A stretch of DNA of 64,000 bases, from positions 49,839 through 113,838 of the forward strand of contig DATLXH010000109.1 of NCBI GenBank assembly GCA_035576005.1. Direction: 5' to 3'. Within the stretch, counting starts at the first letter, position 1. The number at the start of each line of letters is the position of its first letter. This document shows positions 46,885 to 55,459 of this stretch, in pieces. A program made the translations under genes and the position numbers. The stretch is from DATLXH01 sp035576005 (GTDB lineage: Bacteria; Acidobacteriota; Thermoanaerobaculia; Gp7-AA8). Below the pieces are notes generated by a model that was given only the letters and a program-made list of their open reading frames with translations, made no database searches and was not told where the DNA came from.

Positions 46885-47925
46885 ATGAAGGAAAAGCGCG
46901 ACATCTACCGCTTCCTCCACCTCTCGCCTCGGCGGATATTCGAACAGCTCAATCGCTCTGTGGTAGGCCAGAAGCAGGCGAAAGAAGTGCTGGCCATCGC
47001 CGCCTACAATCACCTCAAGAGGATCGAGTACCTCAAGTTCGGCGGCGAAGTCGCGATCCGCAAGTCGAACATCCTGATGATCGGACCCTCCGGATCAGGC
47101 AAGACCTACCTTGCGCGAACGCTCGCCAAAATCCTCGACGTACCTTTCGCTTACAACGACGCGACATCCTTCACCGAGGCTGGATACTACGGGGAGGACG
47201 TGGAGGTCGCGATCGGCCGGCTCCTCTATGCCACGAATCAGAATGCGACTGCTGCTGAGAACGGCGTGGTCTTCATTGACGAGATCGACAAGATCGCTCG
47301 TCGCTCAGGGGGCTCTAGGACCGGAGCGGGCTCGCGAGACATCGGAGGCGAGGGCGTCCAGCAGTCCCTGCTGAAGATCCTCGAGGGGGAGAAGATCTTC
47401 GTTCCTCTCAATGTGACTGCGCACTGGAACAAGCATGATCACGTCGAGCTCGATATCTCCAACATCCTTTTCATCTGCGCCGGAGCGTTCTCCGACCTCG
47501 AGGAAACCGGCGACGGCAAATCGATCGGCTACTTCGGACCGAAACAGGGGGAGTCTCTGATCGTTACGGAGGCGCTCGTCAAGTACGGCTTTCTGCCGGA
47601 GCTCCTGGGACGCCTGCCGGTGCGCGTGCAGCTCGACACACTGACCGCCGAGGACCTCATGACAATCCTCACCGAACCGAAAGAGGCGCTCGTTCCGGAG
47701 TATCAACGTTTGCTGGCTCTCGATCAGATCCAACTGGAGTTTTCCCGCGAGGCACTCGAGCAGGTGGCGATCCAGGCGGTCAGGCAAAAGCTTGGTGCAC
47801 GGTCTCTTCGGGCGATCCTCGAGAAGGTACTGCATCCGGTCCTTTTCGCCGGGCCCGAACGCGCCGGAGAGACGATCACCATCGAAGCCTCTGATGTAAG
47901 AGCCGCGCTCGCTCCACAGAGCTGA
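46885..47925 (+). CDS. ClpX-like AAA+ unfoldase without zinc-binding domain
   Basis: This is a 346-residue ClpX-type ATPase. It has Walker A GPSGSGKTYLA, Walker B FIDEIDKIA, the ClpX motif ATSFTEAGYYGEDVEVAIGR (pore loop GYYG instead of GYVG) and a C-terminal sensor-2 GARSLRAILEKVLHPV. The usual four-cysteine N-terminal domain of ClpX is absent; the protein starts directly at the AAA+ core. The loop that docks ClpP, IGF in ClpX, reads IGY (KSIGYFGPKQG). It is probably a ClpX paralogue with altered substrate choice or without ClpP partnership. Confidence 0.88.
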   Translation: MKEKRDIYRFLHLSPRRIFEQLNRSVVGQKQAKEVLAIAAYNHLKRIEYLKFGGEVAIRKSNILMIGPSGSGKTYLARTLAKILDVPFAYNDATSFTEAGYYGEDVEVAIGRLLYATNQNATAAENGVVFIDEIDKIARRSGGSRTGAGSRDIGGEGVQQSLLKILEGEKIFVPLNVTAHWNKHDHVELDISNILFICAGAFSDLEETGDGKSIGYFGPKQGESLIVTEALVKYGFLPELLGRLPVRVQLDTLTAEDLMTILTEPKEALVPEYQRLLALDQIQLEFSREALEQVAIQAVRQKLGARSLRAILEKVLHPVLFAGPERAGETITIEASDVRAALAPQS

Positions 47926-47957
47926 CGCCTTGCGAGAGCTCCGCGGTTGACGGTCCG

Positions 47958-48422
47958 GTGATGAATCGTTTGAGCGGAGTTGAGCCTGCGATCGTGTTTC
48001 GTGACGCAGCGCTGCAGGATCTCGAGCAACTGGTGGCTCTCGACGCGATCTGTTTTCCGCGCGGTACCGCCTATCCCACCCGCGTGATGCGCCACTATGC
48101 CTTCAGCAAGCAGAGCAAATCCATCGTGGCACTGAGAGGTAAGACGATCGTCGGGCTGATAGTGATCCGATTAGCGACCGCCGTTGCGGAGATCGTCACG
48201 ATCGACGTACTGCCTGAAAACCGCGGATCCGGTCTGGGGAGCGCGCTCATGCAGAGAGCTGAGGACTGGATCAGAGCCCGGAGCTGCTCACTCATTGCGC
48301 TCGAAGTCGATGAGGAGAATCTCGCAGCAGTCTCCCTGTACGAGTCTCATGGCTTCGCCGTGCGAGAGCGGTACAAGCAGGACGGGAAGAGACGATATGT
48401 CATGGTCAAAGAGTTGAGCTAA
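47958..48422 (+). CDS. rimI: GNAT acetyltransferase, RimI-like
   Basis: This is a 154-residue N-acetyltransferase. The acetyl-CoA loop IDVLPENRGSGLGSALMQRA and the typical RimI ending SLIALEVDEENLAAVSLYES with HGFAVRERYK are intact. RimI acetylates the N-terminus of ribosomal protein S18; related GNAT proteins have other targets. The start is GTG at 47958 or the next codon, ATG at 47961. It follows the clpX-like gene by 32 bases, so they may form one unit. Confidence 0.82.
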   Translation: MMNRLSGVEPAIVFRDAALQDLEQLVALDAICFPRGTAYPTRVMRHYAFSKQSKSIVALRGKTIVGLIVIRLATAVAEIVTIDVLPENRGSGLGSALMQRAEDWIRARSCSLIALEVDEENLAAVSLYESHGFAVRERYKQDGKRRYVMVKELS

Positions 48423-48450
48423 CCTGCATCTTTCACCCGTTCATGTCCCC

Positions 48451-48540
48451 GTGTAGCGCAGGCGACCCGCCTGCCTTTGGGTGGTCGAAGCACAGCCACC
48501 TCGCACCTCCGGAAGGCAGGCGGGACGCCTCGCGCTACAC
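48451..48540. repeat. Long imperfect inverted repeat
   Basis: GTGTAGCGCAGGCGACCCGC followed by CTGCCTT faces AAGGCAGGCGGGACGCCTCG followed by CGCTACAC. The arms are about 27 bases with few mismatches and 35 bases between. Confidence 0.75.
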
Positions 48541-48626
48541 GAGTTGACTTCATCACATTTTCACCGGTGGTCCACGCTGTTAACCCGCTTCTGATGACAC
48601 CGATTCACTGACTGACATGATTGAGC

Positions 48627-48803
48627 CGCGAAGCGGCGTATCCCTCTCCCCGGCGGGGAGAGGGAAGCGAGCGGAGCGAAGCAGGGAGAGGGGCGTGAAA
48701 GTCTCGTCAGTCCGTCGGAAAGGGCGAGGTCTTCGTATCTCTCGCGGCCCCTCTCCCGGTCGCTTACGCGACCACCCTCTCCCCGCCGGGGAGAGGGATT
48801 CGC
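48627..48803. repeat. Full copy of R1
   Basis: It begins GAGCCGCGAAGCGGCGTATC and carries both CCCTCTCCCC hairpins in the same order as the copy at 19662-19834, with only scattered differences. Confidence 0.85.
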
Positions 48804-48867
48804 CCCTTTCGGGGCGCCACGAATGTCTGGGTGCCGGACGCAGGCCCTGCGTCCCTACAACCCGCCC

Positions 48868-49060
48868 CGGTTGCTCTCGACACAGTGTCAACTATGCTCT
48901 CGTCGCGAAACCGTCGTGCGCCTCGCATCCAGGCCGCTCTCGGCCACCTCGCGACGAAGGGCCTGTGAGAAAAGCGAGCTAACCCGCTCTAGATGACAGT
49001 CTGTGTGCGTTCACGAAGGTCTGTTAGAAATGCGGGTTAACGTCAAGCCCGCATTTCGTG
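48868..49060. repeat. Diverged or nested R2 material
   Basis: This includes an inverted, altered R2 interior (CTCGTCGCGAAACCGTCGTG, CGCCTCGCATCC) and several R2 ends (GGCCTGTGAGAAAAGCGAGC, GGTCTGTTAGAAATGCGGGT, AAGCCCGCATTTC). It appears to be overlapping old insertions. No gene is found from 48423 to 49099. Confidence 0.6.
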
Positions 49061-49099
49061 CTTGAAAGTTGAGGCCTCTGCCATGAGACTGGACGTCCC

Positions 49100-49954
49100 A
49101 TGAAAAGAGTCGCGATCTCGGCAAAGGTTTCATCACCGGATGCTCTCACCTATGTCGCTGAAGTCGTCAGCGGTCTCATCTCCCGAGGCCTCGAGGTGGT
49201 CGTGGATGAGCACACTGCAGCTGCGCTCGAGACTGGGTCGGCGCCTGTGTACCCGAAAGAGCATCTTGGCGCCAACGCAGACCTCCTGATCACTTTTGGT
49301 GGGGATGGAACCCTGCTCTCCGTGGCGCGTCACGCTCCCAGAAACGTTCCGATCATCGGCGTGAACATGGGAACGCTCGGCTTTCTCACGGAGATCCGGC
49401 TCGAGCAGTTCCCGGCCGTTCTCGATCAGGTGCTCAGTGGGAACTACCAGACGGAGCCACGAGTATGTTTCGACGTGACCGTCGATTCAAACTCCCGGAA
49501 GCGCTACCGCGTTCTCAACGACGCGGTGATCAACAAAGGCGCGCTCGCACGAATCGTAGAAATGCGCGTCGAGGTGTCGAATCACTTCGTCTCCACCTTC
49601 CGGGCCGATGGCCTCATCGTATCGACTCCCACAGGCTCAACGGCTTACAACCTGTCGGCTGGAGGGCCAATCGTCTACCCGACTATGGGCGCGATCATCA
49701 TCACGCCCATCTGCCCGCACATGCTGACGAACCGGCCGATCGTGCTGCCCGATGACCTGACGATCAAGATCTCGATCATTGCCGAGCATAAGGAAACTTT
49801 CCTTACGCTCGACGGACAGGAGGGGGTCTCGATCAACCAGGGCGACACAGTGACGATTCAGAAATCAAGCGATACGATTCTGTTCGTTCAATCGCCGGAT
49901 AAGGATTACTTCGACGTGTTGCGGAAAAAGCTGCGATGGGGAGAGGGCACGTAA
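49100..49954 (+). CDS. nadK: NAD kinase
   Basis: This 284-residue enzyme makes NADP+ from NAD+. It has the GGDGTLL motif (LLITFGGDGTLLSVARHAPR), NMGTLGFLTEI, the NDAVINKGALARIVEM segment and TPTGSTAYNLSAGGPIVYPT. Length and motifs are normal. The gene follows an R2-rich stretch, so its promoter must be short or lie in the repeat DNA. Confidence 0.97.
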   Translation: MKRVAISAKVSSPDALTYVAEVVSGLISRGLEVVVDEHTAAALETGSAPVYPKEHLGANADLLITFGGDGTLLSVARHAPRNVPIIGVNMGTLGFLTEIRLEQFPAVLDQVLSGNYQTEPRVCFDVTVDSNSRKRYRVLNDAVINKGALARIVEMRVEVSNHFVSTFRADGLIVSTPTGSTAYNLSAGGPIVYPTMGAIIITPICPHMLTNRPIVLPDDLTIKISIIAEHKETFLTLDGQEGVSINQGDTVTIQKSSDTILFVQSPDKDYFDVLRKKLRWGEGT

Positions 49955-50006
49955 CCGGCACAACTTCAGAACGGGTCGCCAACCTTGTTGCTCTGTAACT
50001 TCCTCT

Positions 50007-50663
50007 CTAACGACCAGCGACGGTTTTCTCGTAGCTGGCGCGGATGGCGGCCACATACTTCTGAGTCTCGCGATAAGGCGGAATCCCTCGATACTTTTGC
50101 ACCGCGCCCGGACCGGCGTTGTACGCAGCCAGTGTCAGATCCAGATCTCCATCGAATGTATCGAGGAGCATTGAGAGGTATTTCGCGCCCGCGAACACAT
50201 TCTGTCGCGCGTCGAACGAATTGGAGACACCGAGCCACTTCGCGGTCGCAGGCATCAATTGCATCAACCCCTGTGCCCCGACGTGCGAGACAGCGTTCGG
50301 ATTGAAAGCGGACTCACGATGAACGACAGCCGCTACCAGCCGCGGATCAACGCGATGCGCTCGTCCCGCCTCTCCGATCAACTCACGAAGATACACCGGG
50401 ACCACACCGCTCACCGGACCTGAGTCATTGCGAAGAATCGACCCATAGCTGCGGCCTCGGACAGGAGACGACTTTAGAGAGAGAAGCGCGCGCCGAAAGT
50501 CTCCCGCATACGCGGAAATGGACTTCTCATCGTTCTTGATCGAAATCTTTCCCTTATGCTTGATGCCGACACCGGCCACATCGCCAGCAACAAAGCGACC
50601 GCTCGCATGCACGGAGACCGCTCCGGCCGAGACAGCCACGATGATCAAAATGACTTTTCGCAT
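50007..50663 (-). CDS. Lytic transglycosylase, SLT domain
   Basis: This 218-residue exported enzyme has a signal peptide (MRKVILIIVAVSAGAVSVHA), an unassigned spacer and an SLT domain from about 95: VHRESAFNPNAVSHVGAQGL with the catalytic Glu, MQLMPATAKWLGV and AAYNAGPGAVQKYRGIPPY. It cleaves peptidoglycan glycan strands. The ATG at 50663 is preferred over 50681. It is divergent from the amidohydrolase gene, with about 69 bases between. Confidence 0.92.
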   Translation of the reverse strand: MRKVILIIVAVSAGAVSVHASGRFVAGDVAGVGIKHKGKISIKNDEKSISAYAGDFRRALLSLKSSPVRGRSYGSILRNDSGPVSGVVPVYLRELIGEAGRAHRVDPRLVAAVVHRESAFNPNAVSHVGAQGLMQLMPATAKWLGVSNSFDARQNVFAGAKYLSMLLDTFDGDLDLTLAAYNAGPGAVQKYRGIPPYRETQKYVAAIRASYEKTVAGR

Positions 50664-50732
50664 GCTATCCACAACGTTCACTGCGGGCAGGTATTCCGGC
50701 CCAATCCGAGGATTTTTCAGCAGGGAGATTCG

Positions 50733-52433
50733 ATGCGTAACCTTTTGATTTCAAGCAGTTTATGTCTTTCAATTTCGTGTACGACGCTCCCCCCTGGCGC
50801 GCCGTCCGGAGTCCCGAAAATGAGTCAGGAAACCCTTGTTGTGACGGGGGCCACAATTCTTGCCGGGAGCGATCAGACGCCGGTTACGAATCAGGCGCTC
50901 GTACTCGCTGATGGGAAGATCGAAGCGATCGTCAGTGCTCAGGAGGCGGCGAGGCGAATCGCCTCGGGAGCCCGCCAGCTGAATGCGAAGGGGATGACAA
51001 TCCTCCCCGGTCTCATCGATGCTCACGGTCACCTCGACTCCCTGGGTAAAGCACTCGAGTCCGTCGACCTGGTCGACACGACGTCCTATGCGGAAGTGAT
51101 CGCAAGGATCGGCGCACGTGCCGCCGCAAAGGCACCAGGCGAGTGGATCGTCGGTCGGGGATGGGATCAAAACGACTGGAGCAGCAGCGACTTTCCGACC
51201 AGGACCTTGCTGGACGCTACCGTTTCAAACCATCCTGTCTGGGTGACCCGTGTCGACGGTCACGCCGCTCTAGCCAACAGCGCTGCTCTGAAGGCAGCAG
51301 GAATCGATCGCAGGAGCAAGGATCCCGAGGGAGGACGGATCATGCGCGATCCGACCGGAGAGCCGACAGGCGTTTTCATCGACGCGGCGATGGATCTGGT
51401 CGAGCGCTCGATCCCCGCTGTCTCGAGGCAGGAAAGAAAGCGGCGCATCCACGCAGCAGCCATGAATATTGCCGCGAACGGTTTGACCGGAATGCATGAC
51501 GCTGGCGCCAACCAGGAGACCATCGATGTCGTGAAAGAGTTGATTGACGAGGGTCGCTTCCCCATTCGACTCTACGTCATGCTCCGAGACAACGCCGCAT
51601 TGCTCGATGCATGGATGCAACGCGGTCCGCTGATTGACTACGGAGGTCGCCTGACCGTTCGGTCCATCAAACTGTATGCAGACGGCGCTCTGGGCAGTCG
51701 CGGTGCCGCGATGCTCGAGCCCTACAGCGACGATGCATCCAACAGTGGTCTTCTCCTCGCCCGCCCCGAACATCTGGTGAATGTCTCGAAGCGCGCGTTA
51801 CGAAGTCGCTTCCAGGTCAACGCCCACGCAATTGGCGATCGCGGGGTTCGCAACGTCCTGGAGGCCTTCGAGAAGGCAGAAGTCTCATCAATCCATCGTT
51901 TCCGGATCGAGCACCTTCAGGTGATTGCGGCGTCGGACATCCCCCGACTGGCGCGAAGCGGAATCATTGCTTCGATGCAGCCGACACACGCCACCTCCGA
52001 CATGCCGTGGGCAGAACAGCGGGTGGGTGCGCAGCGCCTCCGCGGCGCCTACGCCTGGCGCAGCGTGCTGAATTCCGGCGCCCGACTCGCCCTCGGTTCC
52101 GACTTTCCCGTGGAGGCAGTCAATCCATTTTTCGGAATCTACTCGGCCGTGACGCGGCAGGATCAGAAAGGCATGCCGACGGGCGGCTGGACTTCTGATC
52201 AACGTCTGACAGCAGCCGAAGCAATTCGAGGATTCACCTCGGACGCCGCGTGGGCAGCATTCGAAGAGACCACTCGCGGCACGATCGAGCCGGGGAAACT
52301 GGCGGATCTGACTCTCGTCGATCGCAATCCCCTGGAATCAGCTCCTTCGGAGCTGTTCAAGATCAAGCCCGTCTACACGATTGTCGGCGGCAGAGTCGTT
52401 TACGACGCAGTCGCTTCGAGGTCGTCGAAATGA
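50733..52433 (+). CDS. Amidohydrolase family protein (YtcJ-like), exported
   Basis: This 566-residue protein begins with a signal or lipoprotein leader (MRNLLISSSLCLSISCTTLP; the Cys follows a lipobox-like LSIS). The catalytic domain has the metal histidines DAHGHLDS, the YtcJ-type ATMNIAANGLTGMHDAGANQ, NAHAIGDRGVRNVLEAFE, the late ALGSDFPVEAVNPFFGIYSA segment and EAIRGFTSDAAWAAFEE. The ATG at 50733 has GGGAG 6 bases before it; the long upstream extension is a shadow. YtcJ-like enzymes hydrolyse amide or carbamate compounds; the substrate is unknown. Its 3' end overlaps the convergent PfkB gene by 34 bases. Confidence 0.9.
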   Translation: MRNLLISSSLCLSISCTTLPPGAPSGVPKMSQETLVVTGATILAGSDQTPVTNQALVLADGKIEAIVSAQEAARRIASGARQLNAKGMTILPGLIDAHGHLDSLGKALESVDLVDTTSYAEVIARIGARAAAKAPGEWIVGRGWDQNDWSSSDFPTRTLLDATVSNHPVWVTRVDGHAALANSAALKAAGIDRRSKDPEGGRIMRDPTGEPTGVFIDAAMDLVERSIPAVSRQERKRRIHAAAMNIAANGLTGMHDAGANQETIDVVKELIDEGRFPIRLYVMLRDNAALLDAWMQRGPLIDYGGRLTVRSIKLYADGALGSRGAAMLEPYSDDASNSGLLLARPEHLVNVSKRALRSRFQVNAHAIGDRGVRNVLEAFEKAEVSSIHRFRIEHLQVIAASDIPRLARSGIIASMQPTHATSDMPWAEQRVGAQRLRGAYAWRSVLNSGARLALGSDFPVEAVNPFFGIYSAVTRQDQKGMPTGGWTSDQRLTAAEAIRGFTSDAAWAAFEETTRGTIEPGKLADLTLVDRNPLESAPSELFKIKPVYTIVGGRVVYDAVASRSSK

Positions 52434-53323
52434 GTCACGGCCTTGAAGTCCCGGAATCGTTTTTCGATCTCCTCTCGTGACACTTCGCGCAGTCGGTCGA
52501 GGGCGAACGCCTCTACCGTGAACGAGGCAAGCACACTGCCGAAAATGATGGCCCGGCGCATCTCGCGCTCCGTCAACTCGCTTCTGGAAGCAAGGTAGCC
52601 GAGAAACCCGCCGGCGAACGTGTCTCCCGCGCCTGTGGGATCGAACACGGACTCGAGCGGGTAGGCCGGAACTGCGAAGACCTGATCTTTCTGCACCATC
52701 AAGACTCCGTACTCCCCGCGCTTGATGACCAGTCGTTTTGCTCCAAGCGCAAGAATGGCGCGAGCTCCCTTGAGAAGGTTCGCTTCGCCACTGAACTGAC
52801 GGACTTCGCCTTCGTTGATGATGATCAGATCGACCTTCGAGAAGATTCTGGTGAGAGCCTCTTTCTTCGAGGTGATCCAGTAATTCATTGTGTCGAGGGC
52901 CACGAGCTTCGGAGCCTTCACCTGCTCGAGCACCTCGAGCTGAAGCTCGGGGTCGATGTTCGCCAGGAAGACCACATCTGCCGACCGGAAATTTTCAGAC
53001 AGAACAGGCTTGAAATCTGCGAATACGTTGAGCTGGGTCTCGCGAGTCGTCGCCACGTTCATGTCGTAATCGTAGGAGCCCTTCCAGTAAAACGTCTTCC
53101 CGCTGGAGTGGGACAGACCGCTCACGTCGATGTCGCGACCGCGAAACACTTCCATCTCCTTGTCCGAGAAGTCCTCACCGACGACAGCAACCAGCTGAAC
53201 CGGAGTGAAGAACGACGCGGCGACAGAAAAGTACGTGGCCGAACCTCCGATCGCACGCTCCACTTTGCCAAACGGGGTCTCGATTCCGTCAAACGCAACG
53301 CTGCCTACTACGAGAATTGACAT
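52400..53323 (-). CDS. PfkB-family carbohydrate or nucleoside kinase
   Basis: This 307-residue kinase has GKVERAIGGSATYFSVAASF near the start, the middle NEGEVRQFSG and the C-terminal PfkB signature FDPTGAGDTFAGGFLGYLAS with the catalytic Asp. Members phosphorylate sugars, nucleosides or similar. The adjacency to mtnP (33 bases) hints at purine nucleoside or methylthio-ribose salvage, for example an adenosine kinase activity, but the sequence does not settle it. Confidence 0.88.
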   Translation of the reverse strand: MSILVVGSVAFDGIETPFGKVERAIGGSATYFSVAASFFTPVQLVAVVGEDFSDKEMEVFRGRDIDVSGLSHSSGKTFYWKGSYDYDMNVATTRETQLNVFADFKPVLSENFRSADVVFLANIDPELQLEVLEQVKAPKLVALDTMNYWITSKKEALTRIFSKVDLIIINEGEVRQFSGEANLLKGARAILALGAKRLVIKRGEYGVLMVQKDQVFAVPAYPLESVFDPTGAGDTFAGGFLGYLASRSELTEREMRRAIIFGSVLASFTVEAFALDRLREVSREEIEKRFRDFKAVTHFDDLEATAS

Positions 53324-53356
53324 TGACCTTCCTTTGATTTGAGCTCTGCTGCCCGG

Positions 53357-54223
53357 CTAAAGATACCGTCCTATGATTGGTGCGAGATCTTCCCGCGCCC
53401 TCGCAGGAATTGCCGATCGGTCGGTGAGGATAGCGTATTGAAGAGCATTGCCACAGCCGCAGCGTCTTTTGCGTTTCGCAAGCTTAGGTACGGCATCTTT
53501 GATGATCGCGATAGCGGTCGCGGCGTTCTTGTTCAGATATCCGATGACCTGCTCCACCGACACGGGCTCGAGCTCTTCCCGCCAGCAGTCGTAGTCGGTG
53601 ACCAGCGCCATGGTCGCGTAACAGATTTCCGCTTCGCGCGCGAGTTTTGCCTCCTGCAGGTTCGTCATGCCGATGACGTCAGCATTCCACGAACGGTACA
53701 GGCGTGACTCGGCGCGCGTCGAGAACTGCGGGCCCTCCATGCAGACGTAGACGCCGCCTCGATGGATGGTCGCGCCTGCCTCCGTGCCTGACTCCGCGAG
53801 TGCGCCGGATACTTCCTGACAGATCGGATCGGCGAACGAGACGTGGGCGACGATTCCGTTTCCGAAAAACGTGTCAGCACGATGCCGGGTTCGGTCGATG
53901 AACTGATCGGGGAGAACAATGTCCGTGGGTCGGTACTCTTCCTTCAAAGAGCCCACGGCCGAGGCTGAGAGAATCGTATCGACGCCCAGAACCTTGAAAC
54001 CGTAGATGTTTGCCCGGAAATTGATCTCACTGGGCAGGACTCGATGTCCTTTTCCATGACGCGACAGAAACGCAATCTGAACTCCGTCTAGCTCGCCGAT
54101 CACATAAGGATCAGAGGGCGCTCCAAACGGTGTGTCGATACTCCTTTCAAAACGGATCTCGAGTCCCGGTATCTGGTACAAACCGGAACCACCGATCACG
54201 CCGATCGTTGCCTGATTCAACAT
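53357..54223 (-). CDS. mtnP: S-methyl-5'-thioadenosine phosphorylase
   Basis: This 288-residue enzyme splits methylthioadenosine to adenine and methylthioribose-1-phosphate. It has the N-terminal IGVIGGSGLYQIPGLE, FLSRHGKGHRVLPSEINFRA, YVCMEGPQFSTRAESRLYRS and MTNLQEAKLAREAEICYATM with the following TDYDCW. The ATG at 54223 follows GAGGAGG closely. Methylthioinosine or general nucleoside phosphorylase activity is the alternative. It forms an apparent operon with the PfkB kinase. Confidence 0.93.
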   Translation of the reverse strand: MLNQATIGVIGGSGLYQIPGLEIRFERSIDTPFGAPSDPYVIGELDGVQIAFLSRHGKGHRVLPSEINFRANIYGFKVLGVDTILSASAVGSLKEEYRPTDIVLPDQFIDRTRHRADTFFGNGIVAHVSFADPICQEVSGALAESGTEAGATIHRGGVYVCMEGPQFSTRAESRLYRSWNADVIGMTNLQEAKLAREAEICYATMALVTDYDCWREELEPVSVEQVIGYLNKNAATAIAIIKDAVPKLAKRKRRCGCGNALQYAILTDRSAIPARAREDLAPIIGRYL

Positions 54224-54262
54224 TGCCTCCTCAGATGATGGGCCGTCGAGCCCGAGCCGCTT

Positions 54263-54373
54263 GTGGCCGGACATTCCAATGTCCGGCGTCTTCGGCGCAG
54301 AATCAACTCTCTGGCAGCATTGGGAACAACAGCGTCTATGGCGCGCCGGACTTTGGAATGTCCGGCCACAGGT
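54263..54373. repeat. Inverted pair of R3 palindromes
   Basis: TGTGGCCGGACATTCCAATG followed by TCCGGCG at the left is mirrored at the right by CGCGCCGGACTTTGGAATGT followed by CCGGCCACA. About 60 bases lie between. The pair spans the gap between mtnP and the Gfo/Idh gene. Confidence 0.85.
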
Positions 54374-54397
54374 TCTCGCTCGAACCAGCTTTTCCTT

Positions 54398-55360
54398 TCA
54401 TCCATGTCGCGACGACCACCTCTCCAGCGATTCCTCAATCGACTCCCCCACCCTCACAGCCAACTCCAGTGCCGCCAGTCCGTCCTCAGCGCTAACGAGT
54501 GGGCGGCTCCGTCGAAGGACCACGAGGAGGAACTGCTCTAGCTCGGATCGCAGTGGCTCTTTCTTTTCGACATGGACTTCGAGCGGTTCGATTCCCCGAG
54601 CCGACTCATCGCCAGCCAACCGGTAGCCTTTCACTTCCTGAGCCTTCGTATCGATCGACAGATACGAGTCTGACTCGAACACCCTGATCTTCCGGACCCG
54701 GTCGCTGGAAACGCGACTGGCGGTCAGATTCGCCACCGTGCCCGTATCAAACTCGAGTCTCACATTCGCAATATCGACTTTTCCGGTGAGCACCGGCACA
54801 CCGGCGGCCCGGACCTCGACGACTTCACCCCTTACGAACGAGAGAACAAGATTGAGATCGTGGATCATGAGATCAAGAAGGACGTCGATGTCGAGAGAGC
54901 GGGGGGAGAACACCCCAAGTCGTTCAGCCTCGATGTAGCGTGGATTCCTGATGAGGGGACGGGCGGCGACGACAGCCGGATTATATCGCTCGACATGTCC
55001 CACCTGAATCAGCCGACCGAATCGTGCGGCGGTCCGGATCAGCGCGCGTGCCTCGGCGACCGTCGACGTGATCGGCTTTTCGATCATCACGTCGCAGCCC
55101 AACTCGAGCAGTTCCGTCGCCACCGCGGCGTGGTGGATCGTGGGAGTAGCGATTACAGCGGCTCGGACCTTTCGTCCCAAAGCCGCTACCGATTCGAATC
55201 GAGGAATCCCGAGACCGTTTGCGACTTCCTCTGCGATCTCGTTGTTCGGCTCGACAAAGCCTACGACGTCCGCATCGGGGATCTCTGTCAGGACGCGGGC
55301 ATGAAGCCTGCCGAGGTATCCAGTGCCCACCACGCCCACCGGCAGTCGCTGGTTAGTCAA
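54398..55360 (-). CDS. Gfo/Idh/MocA-family dehydrogenase next to lpxA (GnnA-like candidate)
   Basis: This 320-residue NAD(P)-dependent oxidoreductase has a Rossmann start VGVVGTGYLGRLHARVL, the EKP motif (DVMIEKPITSTVAEAR), GHVERYNPAVVAARPLI and a C-terminal domain with HDLNLVLSFV. It lies directly downstream of lpxD-fabZ-lpxA on the same strand, a place where gnnA (UDP-GlcNAc 3-dehydrogenase for 3-amino lipid A) is found in some bacteria. No GnnB-like aminotransferase is in view, so this role is only a suggestion. Confidence 0.85.
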   Translation of the reverse strand: MTNQRLPVGVVGTGYLGRLHARVLTEIPDADVVGFVEPNNEIAEEVANGLGIPRFESVAALGRKVRAAVIATPTIHHAAVATELLELGCDVMIEKPITSTVAEARALIRTAARFGRLIQVGHVERYNPAVVAARPLIRNPRYIEAERLGVFSPRSLDIDVLLDLMIHDLNLVLSFVRGEVVEVRAAGVPVLTGKVDIANVRLEFDTGTVANLTASRVSSDRVRKIRVFESDSYLSIDTKAQEVKGYRLAGDESARGIEPLEVHVEKKEPLRSELEQFLLVVLRRSRPLVSAEDGLAALELAVRVGESIEESLERWSSRHG

Positions 55361-55459
55361 GGATCGTTTCTCTCAGGTTGGGGCCACGGTTTGTCATGCT
55401 CTAAGAAAGAGATCCTCCGGTCGATAACCACAACCGCGGAGCGGGAGCGGGAGATATCA

